Under the pieces are notes generated by a model. The model saw nothing but the letters and a program-made list of their open reading frames with translations. It was not told the origin of the DNA and did no database searches. Positions 45,520-55,300 of a stretch of 64,000 bases of DNA are shown here, in pieces. Numbering within the stretch: the stretch's first letter is position 1; the number at the start of each line of letters is the position of its first letter. The position numbers and the translations under genes are program-made. Source of the stretch: Opitutaceae bacterium (lineage in GTDB: Bacteria > Verrucomicrobiota > Verrucomicrobiia > Opitutales > Opitutaceae); assembly GCA_027482185.1 (NCBI GenBank), contig JAIXWF010000015.1, positions 1 through 64,000 of the forward strand. Direction: 5' to 3'.

Positions 45520-46060
45520 TCCGCGCCGGCGGCGGCGCGGCTTCACCCTCGTCGAGGTGCTGGTCGCCGCGACCCTGTCCGCCTTCGTGCTCGCCGGCGT
45601 GATGTCGACGTTCCTGTTCCTCGGCCGCAGCGGCATCGGCGTGCAGAACTACAACGACATGGAGACCGAGGCGCGCCGCGCGCTCGAGCTGTTCGCGGAG
45701 GATGTGCGCCAGGCGAGCGCCATCACGTGGACCGACCGCAACCAAGTCACCCTCACGGTCAACGCCGCGTCGATCGGCTACCGCTACGACGCCGCCACGC
45801 GCCGTTTCCTCCGCAACGGCGGCACCGGCGAACGCGCCCTCGTCAGCGGCGTGACGGTTTTCGCGTTCAAAGCCTACACGATTACGGGCGCCGAAATCAC
45901 CGACTTCGGCACCGCCGCCGCCCTGACCACCGCCGGCCGCCAGACCAAACAGCTCCAGATCTCCCTCGAGGCGACGCGCACGCAACAGACGGTCGTCGCG
46001 GCCACCAACACCGTCCTCTCCGCGCGCTTCATCCTCCGCAACAAGATCATCACCGCCTGA
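45491..46060 (+). CDS. Type IV prepilin-like protein, PilW/GspJ type (triad A)
   Basis: 189 residues. Leader MITITRLPIDPRRRRRG (Gly17), then FTLVEVLVAATLSAFVLAGV with Glu22 at +5. The mature domain has ARRALELFAEDVRQASAITW, the recurrent PilW/GspJ element (F..DlrqA). Starts inside the previous gene (29-nt overlap) and is followed after 8 nt by the PilX-like gene. Minor pilins of this type form the priming tip complex. Confidence 0.85.
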   Translation: MITITRLPIDPRRRRRGFTLVEVLVAATLSAFVLAGVMSTFLFLGRSGIGVQNYNDMETEARRALELFAEDVRQASAITWTDRNQVTLTVNAASIGYRYDAATRRFLRNGGTGERALVSGVTVFAFKAYTITGAEITDFGTAAALTTAGRQTKQLQISLEATRTQQTVVAATNTVLSARFILRNKIITA

Positions 46061-46068
46061 TCCCGGCC

Positions 46069-47541
46069 ATGAATGCCTCCCTCTCTTCCCGCCGGGGTTC
46101 CCTGCTGATCGTCGCCATGATCCTGTCCGCGGTCATCGGCATCTCGCTCGTGAGCTACCTGCATCTGAGCCGCACAAGCCTCACGATCTCGAACCGCTCC
46201 CTCTACCACAACGCCGCGATCAACGTCGCCGAGAACGGTCTCGAGGAGGCGATGTACGCGATCAACCGCATGATCGCCGACGATACCTACGCGTGGCCGG
46301 GCTGGACCACCGACGGCAGCGCCGCCACCTCCGCCGCCTGGCGCAAATGGGAGGGCATCGCGTTCGACCAGAACGCCACCGGTACGCTGCGCGTCTACGT
46401 CTACAATTACCGCGCCGTCTTCGCCCCGGAAGTCGTCGCCCGCGCCACCATCACCCTCGGCGGCAGCAACTCCGCCCCGATCGAAAAGTGGATCCACGTC
46501 ACCCTGCGCCGCACCTCGAAATTCGCCAGCGGACTCGTCGCCCGCAACAGCATCGTCTTCAACGGCACCAACACGACCGTCGACAGCTGGAATTCCGATC
46601 CCGACAACAATGCCGCCACCGCCGCCGTGAACTACTCCGCCGGCGTCCGGCGCGACCGCGGCACCGTCGGCAGCATTTCCGTCGGCGTCGACGCCGTCCT
46701 CGTCAAACAGGCCGACATCTGGGGCTTCGTCTCCACCGGCGGCACCGACCCCACCTCCACGGTCGGCACCGGCGGTTCCGTGCTCGGCTCCGGCTCGACC
46801 TACGACGCATCGACGTGGTCCTCGCCCAACGTCGACCCGGCGCGCGTTTCCACCGACTTCTCCGCCAGCTTCGATCCCGTCGCCGCCCCGACCAAGACCT
46901 ATATCAATCTCGCGACCGACATCGACGCCGACACGGTGCTGCCGCGACCGGCCGACGTCGCCGCGGGCCTCATGGACGCCGACGGCAACTACTACTATCG
47001 CGCCCCGCGCGTGAATCTGAACAACGAGTACCTCCGCGTCACCCGCAAGGTGGTGCTGAAACTCGAAACCACCAGCGGCTTCGCGGTCGATGTCGGCGGC
47101 GGATCCGGGATCATCGACATCACTGCGTCCGGCAGCCTCGCGATCTACGCCGAGGCCGACATCCGGATGTCCGGCCAAGGCGTGTCCAACGGCGTCGACG
47201 CCAACGCCAACGGCGTCCTGTCCGACTCCGAAGCCGGCCAGCCGGTGAAACTCCAGATCTGGGGCACGAAAACGTCCGGCACCCAAGATATCCGCATCGT
47301 CGGCAACGGCGTCTTCAGCGGCATCGTCTACGCGCCGCAAGGCAACGTGACCATCAACGGCAACGGCAGCGTCGCCGGCTCCGTCGTGGCCAACAACATC
47401 ACGCTCACCGGCAATGCGAATTTCCACTACGACGAATCGCTGGGCAATTTCGGCGGCGGCAATCCCCTGCGGATTTCGCGCTGGCGGGAACTGACCGCCG
47501 CCGCCGACCGCGCTGCGCACGCCTCGCTGCTTTCGTTCTGA
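46069..47541 (+). CDS. PilX-like/GspK-like pilus protein with C-terminal polymer-type beta domain (triad A)
   Basis: 490 residues. N-terminus MNASLSSRRGSLLIVAMILS then a hydrophobic stretch and NAAINVAENGLEEAMYA, the PilX_N pattern (no canonical Gly-Phe-x-x-x-Glu site). The long mature region ends in RIVGNGVFSGIVYAPQGNV, TINGNGSVAGSVVANNITL repeats typical of DUF7305/bactofilin-like beta-strand domains. Third of triad A; the homologue in triad B (49043-51679) shares the SSRRGS(L/A)L N-terminus. Probably a large minor pilin exposed at the tip. Confidence 0.75.
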   Translation: MNASLSSRRGSLLIVAMILSAVIGISLVSYLHLSRTSLTISNRSLYHNAAINVAENGLEEAMYAINRMIADDTYAWPGWTTDGSAATSAAWRKWEGIAFDQNATGTLRVYVYNYRAVFAPEVVARATITLGGSNSAPIEKWIHVTLRRTSKFASGLVARNSIVFNGTNTTVDSWNSDPDNNAATAAVNYSAGVRRDRGTVGSISVGVDAVLVKQADIWGFVSTGGTDPTSTVGTGGSVLGSGSTYDASTWSSPNVDPARVSTDFSASFDPVAAPTKTYINLATDIDADTVLPRPADVAAGLMDADGNYYYRAPRVNLNNEYLRVTRKVVLKLETTSGFAVDVGGGSGIIDITASGSLAIYAEADIRMSGQGVSNGVDANANGVLSDSEAGQPVKLQIWGTKTSGTQDIRIVGNGVFSGIVYAPQGNVTINGNGSVAGSVVANNITLTGNANFHYDESLGNFGGGNPLRISRWRELTAAADRAAHASLLSF

Positions 47542-47648
47542 GGCCGGCGGAGCGCCGCGCTAGGGCCGAACGCCCCTAGGGCGGTAGGGCCTTAAGCCTG
47601 TTACCTATGCCCCTTCGCACCGGGCATGAATTGCGCTAGGCTGTCAGG
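47542..47648. other. Spacer between pilin triads with a CTAGGG hairpin
   Basis: 107 nt without a gene. Contains CTAGGG (47560-47565) and CCCTAG (47574-47579) as a short hairpin and a further GTAGGG. A transcription boundary between triads A and B is possible; no promoter boxes are clear. Confidence 0.4.
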
Positions 47649-48251
47649 GTGATTCTCTCCCCTTCCGCTCCCGGCCGGGTCCCGGGCCCCCGCCACCGTC
47701 GCTCCGCGTTCACCCTCGTCGAGGTCCTGATTTCGTCCCTCGTCATGGCCATCGTGCTCGGCGGCAGTCTCGCCCTGATCATGCAGACGCGCCGCCTCAC
47801 CGAAGGCAGCATCGTGCAGATGGCCACCGTCAATGTCCTCCAAGGCTACATCGAGCAGATGAAGAACATGGACTACAACTCGCTCCGGATCTCGCCCGCC
47901 GCCGCCGGCACGACCGTCGTGATTCCCACCCAGATCGACGAAGTCACTCCCGACCCCCTCACGCTCTCCTGGGGCAGCCCGCCGTCGTCCTTGCCGGCCA
48001 TGAACGCGGTTCCCACGGGGGCGATCGACAACACCAAGAACATCACGATCCGGAATCCCGCCGTTAATCCCAACGACACCATTTCCATCAACGTCTGGAT
48101 CTGGGTCCAGGACCTCACCGGCGTTTCGGCCAATGTGACCAACGCCAAGTCGATCACCATGATCTACACCTACCGCTTCCGCGACGGCGGCCGCGTCCGC
48201 GCCTTCCGCGGCTCCATCCGCAGCATTCGCTCCGTCGTTCCCACCTTCTGA
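47649..48251 (+). CDS. Type IV prepilin-like protein, PilV type (triad B)
   Basis: 200 residues, GTG start at 47649 preceded by CAGG. Leader of 20 residues ends in Ala, not Gly: RRSA then FTLVEVLISSLVMAIVLGG with the +5 Glu (Glu25). Ala at -1 is tolerated by some prepilin peptidases. A recurring VNVLQGYIEQMKNMDY segment resembles PilV/GspI proteins. The mature region ends VRAFRGSIRSIRSVV, like the VRSFRSIYARNGLY end of the triad A PilV, supporting common origin. Followed after 8 nt by the PilW-like gene. Confidence 0.8.
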   Translation: MILSPSAPGRVPGPRHRRSAFTLVEVLISSLVMAIVLGGSLALIMQTRRLTEGSIVQMATVNVLQGYIEQMKNMDYNSLRISPAAAGTTVVIPTQIDEVTPDPLTLSWGSPPSSLPAMNAVPTGAIDNTKNITIRNPAVNPNDTISINVWIWVQDLTGVSANVTNAKSITMIYTYRFRDGGRVRAFRGSIRSIRSVVPTF

Positions 48252-48259
48252 ATCCCACC

Positions 48260-49039
48260 ATGCACCCACGTTCCCGCCGTCGCCGCTCCGCCGGCTACAC
48301 CTTGGTCGAGATTCTCATCACCACGACCGTGATGGGCTTCGTCACTCTCGGCATTCTCCGTGTCTTCGTCCAGGCCCTCAGCATTTACCACTACGACATC
48401 GGAAAGCTGCTGGTGAACAAAGATATGCGGACGTTCACGACCGAGATGTCGGAGAACGCCACCTACGCGAACTACTTCCGTATCTTCCCCTCGCACACGA
48501 ACCTCACCCGTTCCGTCAACACGCTCATCAACCCCGCCGATCCCGACCAAGGCTACACCACCGCGATCGTGGACACGTCGCTGAACGACGGCACCTCCGG
48601 CGACTGCCTCGTGCTCGTCTACAAGGACGCGACCAACGACCGGCTGATCTCCCGGATCCTCGTTTACTTCCGCGTTCCGGGCGCCTCGAGCCCCACCCCG
48701 GCCGCCGGCGTGCGCGTGCTCAACCGCGGCCCGATCCGCAAGCTCGACCTCGCGATTTCACCGAGTTCCGCCCTCCCGGTTTTCCAACTCATCCCCACCA
48801 TCAGCAACCCGAGCAGCTATCCGATCGTGATCGACGACGTTGCCGTCGCGTCCCCGCCCCTCGTCGAAGTCATCCCCGCCACGACGCCCGTTTCCTACAA
48901 CCCCTGGGGCCTCTTCTACAATTTCTACGACCGCAGCATCATCGTGAAAGGCGAGCTCATCCACCGCGGCTCGTTCGCCAACTCGGTCAACGCCTCCGCC
49001 ACCAACACCTACAACTTCACCGTCTCCCCCCGCGGCTGA
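48260..49039 (+). CDS. Type IV prepilin-like protein, PilW type (triad B)
   Basis: 259 residues. Leader MHPRSRRRRSAG (Gly12) then YTLVEILITTTVMGFVTLGI with Glu17 at +5; Tyr replaces Phe at +1. Mature part with MRTFTTEMSENATYANYFRI (PilW-type F..DM..A helix) and a C-terminal beta-rich domain without recognised fold. Second of triad B; 8 nt after its neighbour and 3 nt before the next start. Confidence 0.82.
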   Translation: MHPRSRRRRSAGYTLVEILITTTVMGFVTLGILRVFVQALSIYHYDIGKLLVNKDMRTFTTEMSENATYANYFRIFPSHTNLTRSVNTLINPADPDQGYTTAIVDTSLNDGTSGDCLVLVYKDATNDRLISRILVYFRVPGASSPTPAAGVRVLNRGPIRKLDLAISPSSALPVFQLIPTISNPSSYPIVIDDVAVASPPLVEVIPATTPVSYNPWGLFYNFYDRSIIVKGELIHRGSFANSVNASATNTYNFTVSPRG

Positions 49040-49042
49040 CCC

Positions 49043-51679
49043 ATGAACTCATTCCCGTTTTCATCCCGGCGCGGCAGCGCCCTCGTCACGGTCATGATGC
49101 TGACCCTCGCGCTCGCCATCATCATCGCCAGCGTCCTGTCCTACTCTCTCAACGAACGCCGCCTCAACTACCGCGAACAGGTCCGCCTCGAGGCCCGCAA
49201 TGCCGCGGAAGCCATTTCCGAATACGGCCTCGCCCAGGTGCGCCAACTGATGGAGTCCCGTTCCGACTTCACGTCGACCCGGTTCACCTCCAACCAAAGC
49301 CAAGTCGCAATGCCCGCCGCCGGCTTCTGGGGCGGGAGCAACGTGGTCGCCAGCGGCGCCAACGCCCCGGAACTCGTCATCGGCCTGATCAACCAAATCT
49401 CTTCCTCGGGCACCAGTCTCTACTACTTCGATCCGGCCGATCCCAACAACGAGTTCGAGCCGCTCAAGGGCCGCTACGCGTTCCGGTTCGACATCCGCGT
49501 CCTCTCCAAGGCCACCGTCGTCCCCCCGGCCGGCGGCTCCGGCGCCAGCCAGACCATCTACATGACGCAGACGCTGTCCGCCCGCGCCTCCCCCCTCTTC
49601 TCGCACGCCATCTTCTACAACATGGACCTCGAGCTCTGGCCCGGCCCGACCATGAACATTCTCGGCGGCGTCCACACCAACGGCAGCCTCTACGTCAAGA
49701 AACAGAGCAGCACCGGCCTCGCCCTGAATTTCGTCGGCCCCGTTACCGTCGCCGGCGGCGGCAACATTCCGGTCACCAGCGGCCGGCCCGCCGGCCTCTA
49801 CGCCGGCGTCAAGGTCGCGATCACCAACTACAACGGCACCACCGACAACCTCAGCAGCTACACCGACAACGTCTTCTTCACCACGCCCGGCGGCGGCCTC
49901 GGCGCCCTCTACGGCCCCGCCCCCGCGACCAGTTCGCCGTCGCTGTGGCGCGACCAGAAGTGGGGCCAATCCACCGAGTCCGTAGCCACCAACACCGCCT
50001 TCCGCACCTGGACCGCCCAGACGTTCCAGGGCAACCTGCTCACCCCCGTCCACGGCGTGCAGGTCGCGAACCCCCCGGGCATCGGCCGCTATGTGGAAGA
50101 CCCCACTCCGAGCAACGGCGTCGACGAATCCATCAACGACGCCCACAAGATGATCGAGCCGCCCTTGGTCGCGGCCGACGCCGGCTACGATGCCGAGGTC
50201 GAGGCCCAGAAATACTCCCGACTCTGCGGCATCTACATCGTCGCCAATCCCTCCACCATCACGCGCACCGGCCGCACCCCCACCGGCACCACCGTCAACA
50301 TCCCCGCCGGCGCCTACCGCGTGTTCGACAAATTCGGCGCCGAGATCGTCCTCCCCGGCCAACCGACCTACGGCGCCAACAACGCCACCGCCAACGCCAC
50401 CGGCAACATCGGCGGCCCCCCGGTCGTGCGTATCCGCAGCAACGCCATGTACGACATGCGCCGGGCCAATTTCAACTGGTCCGCCGTCCGCTCCGCCGGC
50501 AACCCCTACTCCCCCCAACAGATCGACATGATCGATATCGACATGACGGCGCTCAAACTCGCCGTCGACCGCACGATCAACGGCCTGGCCTCCACCCGCG
50601 TCTATTACACCGCCACGCCGGCCGACGGCACCGCCCGCACCGCCGCCGCGTGGACCGGCTTCATCTACAACAACCTCGCCAGCGGCACGGGCGCCTCGGT
50701 CCTGCCCGCCGCCACCGCGCTTTCCGCCATCCACGACATCAACTATCCTTCCGGCGGCACCCTCGCCGCGGCCACCTGGAACGGCGGCGTCTACATCGAG
50801 TCGATCGACGCCAACGCGGCCCCCACGAGCCTCCTTTTCCGCGGTACCACCCATCCGTCCGGCGTCCGCCTCATCAACGGCCGCGGGGAGGTCGCGTCCG
50901 AGGGCGGCGAAGGCCTCACCATCGCCACCAACGACGCCGTGTATGTGCTCGGCCACTACAACGCCAACGGCTTCATCGACGCCACCGCCACGGTCGGCAA
51001 CACCGTCAACAACGGCCGCTTCCCCGACAGCGTCAACGAGACCCCCTGCTCCATCGCCTGCGACGCCATCACGATCCTTTCCGCCCCGCACTTCGAGAAC
51101 AACGGCACCGTCATCACCCAGGCCCGCGGCTGGAACGACGCCACGAGCAACCTGCGCCTCCGCACCTCCGGCTACACCAGCGCCTGGGCCACCACCCCGC
51201 TCAGCAACGCCAACCTCTACGACGGTCTCGACACGTCCACGAACCCGTACCGCGTGCCCTATGACAGCACCTCCGGGACGCTCACGAACAACACCAATGT
51301 CCGTTTCGAGGGCGCCAACACCGAGATTTCGGCCGCCTTCCTCGCCGGCATCGTCGTTTCCAACAAAGACGGCAACGGCCAGAACAGCGGCGGCGCCAAC
51401 AACTACCCCCGCTTCAACGAGGACTTCTACACGACGAATCCGCAGAAGACGGTCTGCATCCGCGGTTCGATCGTCGCCATGTACGAAAGCCGCGCCGCCC
51501 GCGAACCCTGGAATTGGCGCACCTTCAACGCGCCCGTCCGCCTCTGGGGCTTCCACTCCCTCTTCGCCGCCGGCCGCTTCCCGCCGCTCACCCCGCGCGT
51601 CATGTCGTACCGCCGCGTCGACTTCAACGACATCCCCAAGGCCACCTACGACTCCGTCAAAGCCAGCTGGGGCCTGTGA
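49043..51679 (+). CDS. Large PilX-like pilus protein (triad B)
   Basis: 878 residues, much larger than typical PilX (about 150-200). N-terminus FSSRRGSALVTVMMLTLALAI, one membrane helix, then REQVRLEARNAAEAISEYGLAQV, a PilX_N-like helix. The long extracellular part includes NILGGVHTNGSLYVK (as in DUF7305-like beta domains) and many Asn/Thr-rich loops; no enzymatic motif recognised. Likely a tip adhesin or structural minor pilin (inference). It converges on rnpB; a 16-nt perfect palindrome (51681-51696, CCGGCCCGCGGGCCGG) follows directly after its stop. Confidence 0.75.
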   Translation: MNSFPFSSRRGSALVTVMMLTLALAIIIASVLSYSLNERRLNYREQVRLEARNAAEAISEYGLAQVRQLMESRSDFTSTRFTSNQSQVAMPAAGFWGGSNVVASGANAPELVIGLINQISSSGTSLYYFDPADPNNEFEPLKGRYAFRFDIRVLSKATVVPPAGGSGASQTIYMTQTLSARASPLFSHAIFYNMDLELWPGPTMNILGGVHTNGSLYVKKQSSTGLALNFVGPVTVAGGGNIPVTSGRPAGLYAGVKVAITNYNGTTDNLSSYTDNVFFTTPGGGLGALYGPAPATSSPSLWRDQKWGQSTESVATNTAFRTWTAQTFQGNLLTPVHGVQVANPPGIGRYVEDPTPSNGVDESINDAHKMIEPPLVAADAGYDAEVEAQKYSRLCGIYIVANPSTITRTGRTPTGTTVNIPAGAYRVFDKFGAEIVLPGQPTYGANNATANATGNIGGPPVVRIRSNAMYDMRRANFNWSAVRSAGNPYSPQQIDMIDIDMTALKLAVDRTINGLASTRVYYTATPADGTARTAAAWTGFIYNNLASGTGASVLPAATALSAIHDINYPSGGTLAAATWNGGVYIESIDANAAPTSLLFRGTTHPSGVRLINGRGEVASEGGEGLTIATNDAVYVLGHYNANGFIDATATVGNTVNNGRFPDSVNETPCSIACDAITILSAPHFENNGTVITQARGWNDATSNLRLRTSGYTSAWATTPLSNANLYDGLDTSTNPYRVPYDSTSGTLTNNTNVRFEGANTEISAAFLAGIVVSNKDGNGQNSGGANNYPRFNEDFYTTNPQKTVCIRGSIVAMYESRAAREPWNWRTFNAPVRLWGFHSLFAAGRFPPLTPRVMSYRRVDFNDIPKATYDSVKASWGL

Positions 51680-51727
51680 CCCGGCCCGCGGGCCGGACGC
51701 CGCCCCGGCGGACCGGCCCGGGCAAGT

Positions 51728-52183
51728 CTAGCTTCGGGGCCGGTAAGCCGGATTCTGTGCGGCGCCTCGCGGCGCCGCGGTTGTCATTTCTCTCGGGCGG
51801 ACTTGCGCCCGCCCGCCCGCCCTCGCTCCCGAGGGAGTCCGGGCGGATGCGGCATACCCGCGGCTGTGGGACGGGCCGCCCAGCCGCCTATTTTGCCTTG
51901 CACCGGACGGGGTTTTTCGTGCCGTACCGCTCGCGCGGATACGCGGTGGGCTCTTGCCCCACCTTTTCACCCTTGCCGGGCGGTTGCCCGCCCGGCGGTC
52001 TGTTTTCTGTGACACTGTCCGTCGGCGCGCCTTGAAACGCGCCGCCCGCACTTGCCTTGCGGCTCGTGCGGCATCCTGCCCTGCGGTGTCCGGACTTTCC
52101 TCTCCGCATTGCTCAAACGGGCGCGGCTTTCGCCGCACCTTGGGATCAAAGAACGCGGAGCGACAACCGGGCCCCGAAGCTAG
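51728..52183 (-). ncRNA. rnpB: RNase P RNA (bacterial class A)
   Basis: 456 nt on the minus strand. Ends pair as a perfect 14-bp P1 helix (CTAGCTTCGGGGCC at both ends of the RNA in complementary form). Universally conserved segments are present in order: GAGGAAAGTCCGGAC followed by GCAGGGCAGGAUG (P4 5' side/CR I), GGGTGAAAAGGTGGGG with AAGAGCCCACCG (J11/12 region), and AGAATCCGGCTTACC near the 3' end (P4 3' side/CR V). Catalytic RNA that matures tRNA 5' ends with protein RnpA. It lies between convergent triad B and the divergent secreted-protein cassette. Confidence 0.95.
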
Positions 52184-52189
52184 GCCGCC

Positions 52190-52219
52190 AGCATGTCCGC
52201 CCCCCGCCGAAGGTGGCAA
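52190..52219 (-). promoter_or_regulatory. Putative rnpB promoter
   Basis: Minus strand: TTGCCA (-35, 52214-52219), 18-nt spacer, CATGCT (-10, 52190-52195), with the -10 ending 7 nt before the P1 5' base at 52183. Spacing fits a start at the RNA 5' end; box sequences are moderate. Confidence 0.45.
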
Positions 52220-52329
52220 GCGCGCTCGCCGCGGCCCCCGGTCAAGGGACGCCTGTACTTAATTTTCAGTACCGGCGCCGCTGGCCCGCCGCCTCGCCGC
52301 CCGCCCTGCTCGCCCCGTCCTTCCCGGCC

Positions 52330-55300
52330 ATGCCCTCGTCGTCCGCGTCACTCCTCGCCTGCGTCTGCCTCGCCGCTCCCGCGGTGTTAGCCTCTCCGCC
52401 GCCCGCCCTCGTCCGCCACGCCCCCGCCGTCGCCGGCCGCATCGAGGGTTCCCTCCAGGTGCTGGGCGCGGAAAACGTCGGCCTCCGCGGTTCCGCCGAG
52501 ATCGCCGGCGACCTCCTCGTTCCCGGCCTGCCCCGCGTGCGGCAAGACCGCACCGCGGAACTGGGTGCGGTCCGCGATGGCACCGGCGCCGCCGTGCCCA
52601 CCTCGCACCTGGTCACGCTGGCGGACCGGTCGGCCCTCGGCCGGTTGGTGCGACGCACCGATCCGCAGCCGCTGCCGGACGTGCCTTCGCCCCCCGCCCC
52701 GGCCGGCACCCGCACCGTGACCCTCCGCACGCCCCGGCAAGCAGCCGGCGACTTCGCGACCGTCCGCCATCTCACCCTCGGCGAGGATCTCGGACTGCTC
52801 CCGGTTCCGCCGGGCCACTACGGCGATTTCGCCGCCGCCGACGGCAGCGGCTTCGTGCTCGGCCGCGCCGGCGACCGCACCCCAGCGGTATATTCATTTC
52901 ACAGCCTCGCCTTCGCCCGCCGCGCCCGGCTCACGCTTGCCGGCCCGGTCGTCGTCACCCTCGGGTCCGGCCTCCTGCTCCGCGGCTCCGCCGGTTTCAT
53001 CGCACAACCGGACTGGCTGGACCTGCGCTTCGTCCGCGGAGGTCTCACCGTCGGCGAAGACGCCACCCTCGCCGCCCGTGCGACCGCCCCGCAGGGCACC
53101 GTCTTGCTCTCCGAGGATGCGCGCTTCGTCGGGTGGTTGGCCGCCGACCGGCTGGCCATCGAGGAGGACGCGACGCTGCGCATCGTCGATTCCGCTCCGG
53201 ACCACGACCGCCCGCCTTCCCTCCGCATCGAGACTCCGGCCGTCCGCACGGTCTTCCCCGAATCCGCCGCCATCCCGGTGCGGATCGAGACGGAGGATTC
53301 CGACGGCGCCATCGTCTCCGTTGCCCTCCTCGTCGATGCCGAACCCGTCGGGGAACGTTCCGCCCCGCCCTGGCACTTCACGCTCCGCAACCTCGATCCT
53401 GGAACGCATTCCCTCGTGGCCCGTGCCCGCACTCGCCGCGGCGCAACCGTCGAATCCGCCGCCGTGCCCATTGTCATCGCCGGCAATCGCGCCCCCACGG
53501 TGCAGATCGTGGCGCCGGCGGCGGCCGCAGCCTTCTCCGCTCCGGCCAACGTCCCGATGCGGGTCCAGGCGTCCGACTCCGACGGCGTCGTCGCCAAAGT
53601 GGAATTCTATGTCGGGGCTCTGCGCGTCGCGGAAGATGCGCACGCTCCCTTCGAAACCAACCTCGGCCCCCTGCCCGCCGGCCAGTACATCCTCACGGCC
53701 CGCGCCGTCGACAATCACGGCGCCGTCGGCCTCTCGGCGCCGGTACCGATTCTCGTCCGCTCCGCCAACCCCGCGCCCGTCGTCACGCTGATCGCGCCGG
53801 CACCCGGCGCCGTCTTCACCGCCCCCGCGAGCATTGTCCTCGCGGCCAACGCCTACGACCCCGGCGGCGCCATCGCGCGCGTAGAGTTCTTCGGCAACGG
53901 CGCCCGATTGGGCGAGCGTCCCGCCCCGCCGTATGAATGGCTGCTCGAAGGCCTCGCCGCCGGCAGCTACCGTTTCTCCGCCCGCGCGACGGACAACGCC
54001 GGCGCCGGCACGGAATCCGCCGTCGTCTCCGTGCTCGTGAACCAGCCGCCGAGCGTGACCCTGCTCGCGCCGGTTGCCGGCGCCACCGTCCCCGCCGGCG
54101 CGGCCCTGCGCCTCGAGGCGACCGCCGCCGACCGCGACGGTACCGTGCAACGGGTAGACTTCCTCGCCGACGGCGAAGTTGTCGGCTCCGTCTCCGCGCC
54201 GCCTTTCCGGCGGGACCTCGCGACGCTCGCACCGGGCAACCACACGCTGATCGCCCGGGCCTACGACAACCACGGCGCCTCCGCCACTTCGTCGCCCGCC
54301 ATGGTCTCGGTCCTCGCACCCAACGGCCCGCCAACCGTCAGATTGCTGGCCCCGGCGACCGGCGTCCGCCTCACTGCCCCGGTCACGCTTTCGCTCCAAG
54401 CCGAAGCATCGGATCCCGACGGCGACGCGCTGCGCCTCGAGTTTTTGCACGGAGACCTCATCGTCGCCCAAACCCCGACCGCTCCCTATTCCGCCACGTG
54501 GACCATCTCGGAACCGGGCAACTATCTCGTTTCGGCACGCGCGATCGACGCGGCCGGCAATGTCGCCTCATCGGCCGCCGTGGAAGTCGTCGTCGTGCCG
54601 GCGGCGCCGGCCTTCCTGGCCGGCTTTGAAGTCCGCGACGGCTACGCCAGTGGACCTCTGCAGGGCCAGCAGGGCTGGTCCGCCCAAGGCAATGCCCGCG
54701 TCGTCCCTGAACCGTCGCCCGAAGGCGAACGGCTCCTGCTGCTCGACGCTACCGACGGTACCGCCGCGGCCCGCCACGATCTGGTGCCGTTCGACGATTC
54801 CCGACCCTCTTTCCTCGATCTTCGGGCCCAACCCGTACCTTCGGCCGCAAGCCGGCCCGTGCCGTTTCTCGAATGGGACGGCATCACCTTGGGGCTCGTC
54901 GCTGTGGGCAACGGCACCGAGCTCCAGACGATCGGGCTGCTCCGCGACGGCGGGACGGTCTGGCAGTCCTTGCCGGGTACCTTCGCCGCGGAAAATCCGG
55001 GGCAACCGCCGGCGTGGCGACGGCTGACGCTCAGGCGAACCGAAGCAAGCGGCGCCTGGGACCTGTATGTCGACGGCCGCCTCGTCGCCTTCGATCTCCC
55101 GTTCGCCGCCACCGCACCGGCCTCCGGGCCGCTCGTTCTCTCCGCCGCCGGCGGGATCGCCCGCTTCGACGCGCTGGCCGCGGGCCGCGAACACCCGCTG
55201 TTCGCCGACGGGGACGCCGACGGCATGGACGACATCTGGGAACTCGCCCACGGCCTGAATCCAACCGTCGACGACCGCTACGACGACCGCGACGGCGACG

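Noticed and set aside
47620-47648. Sigma-54 type -24/-12 promoter before triad B
   Set aside because: GGGCAT...TTGCG resembles it, but the GG-to-GC spacing is wrong and the site is too close to the start codon.
49061-51556. An 831-codon open frame antisense to the triad B PilX-like gene
   Set aside because: Low-complexity Gly/Val/Asp-rich translation with no motif; an artefact of high third-position GC.
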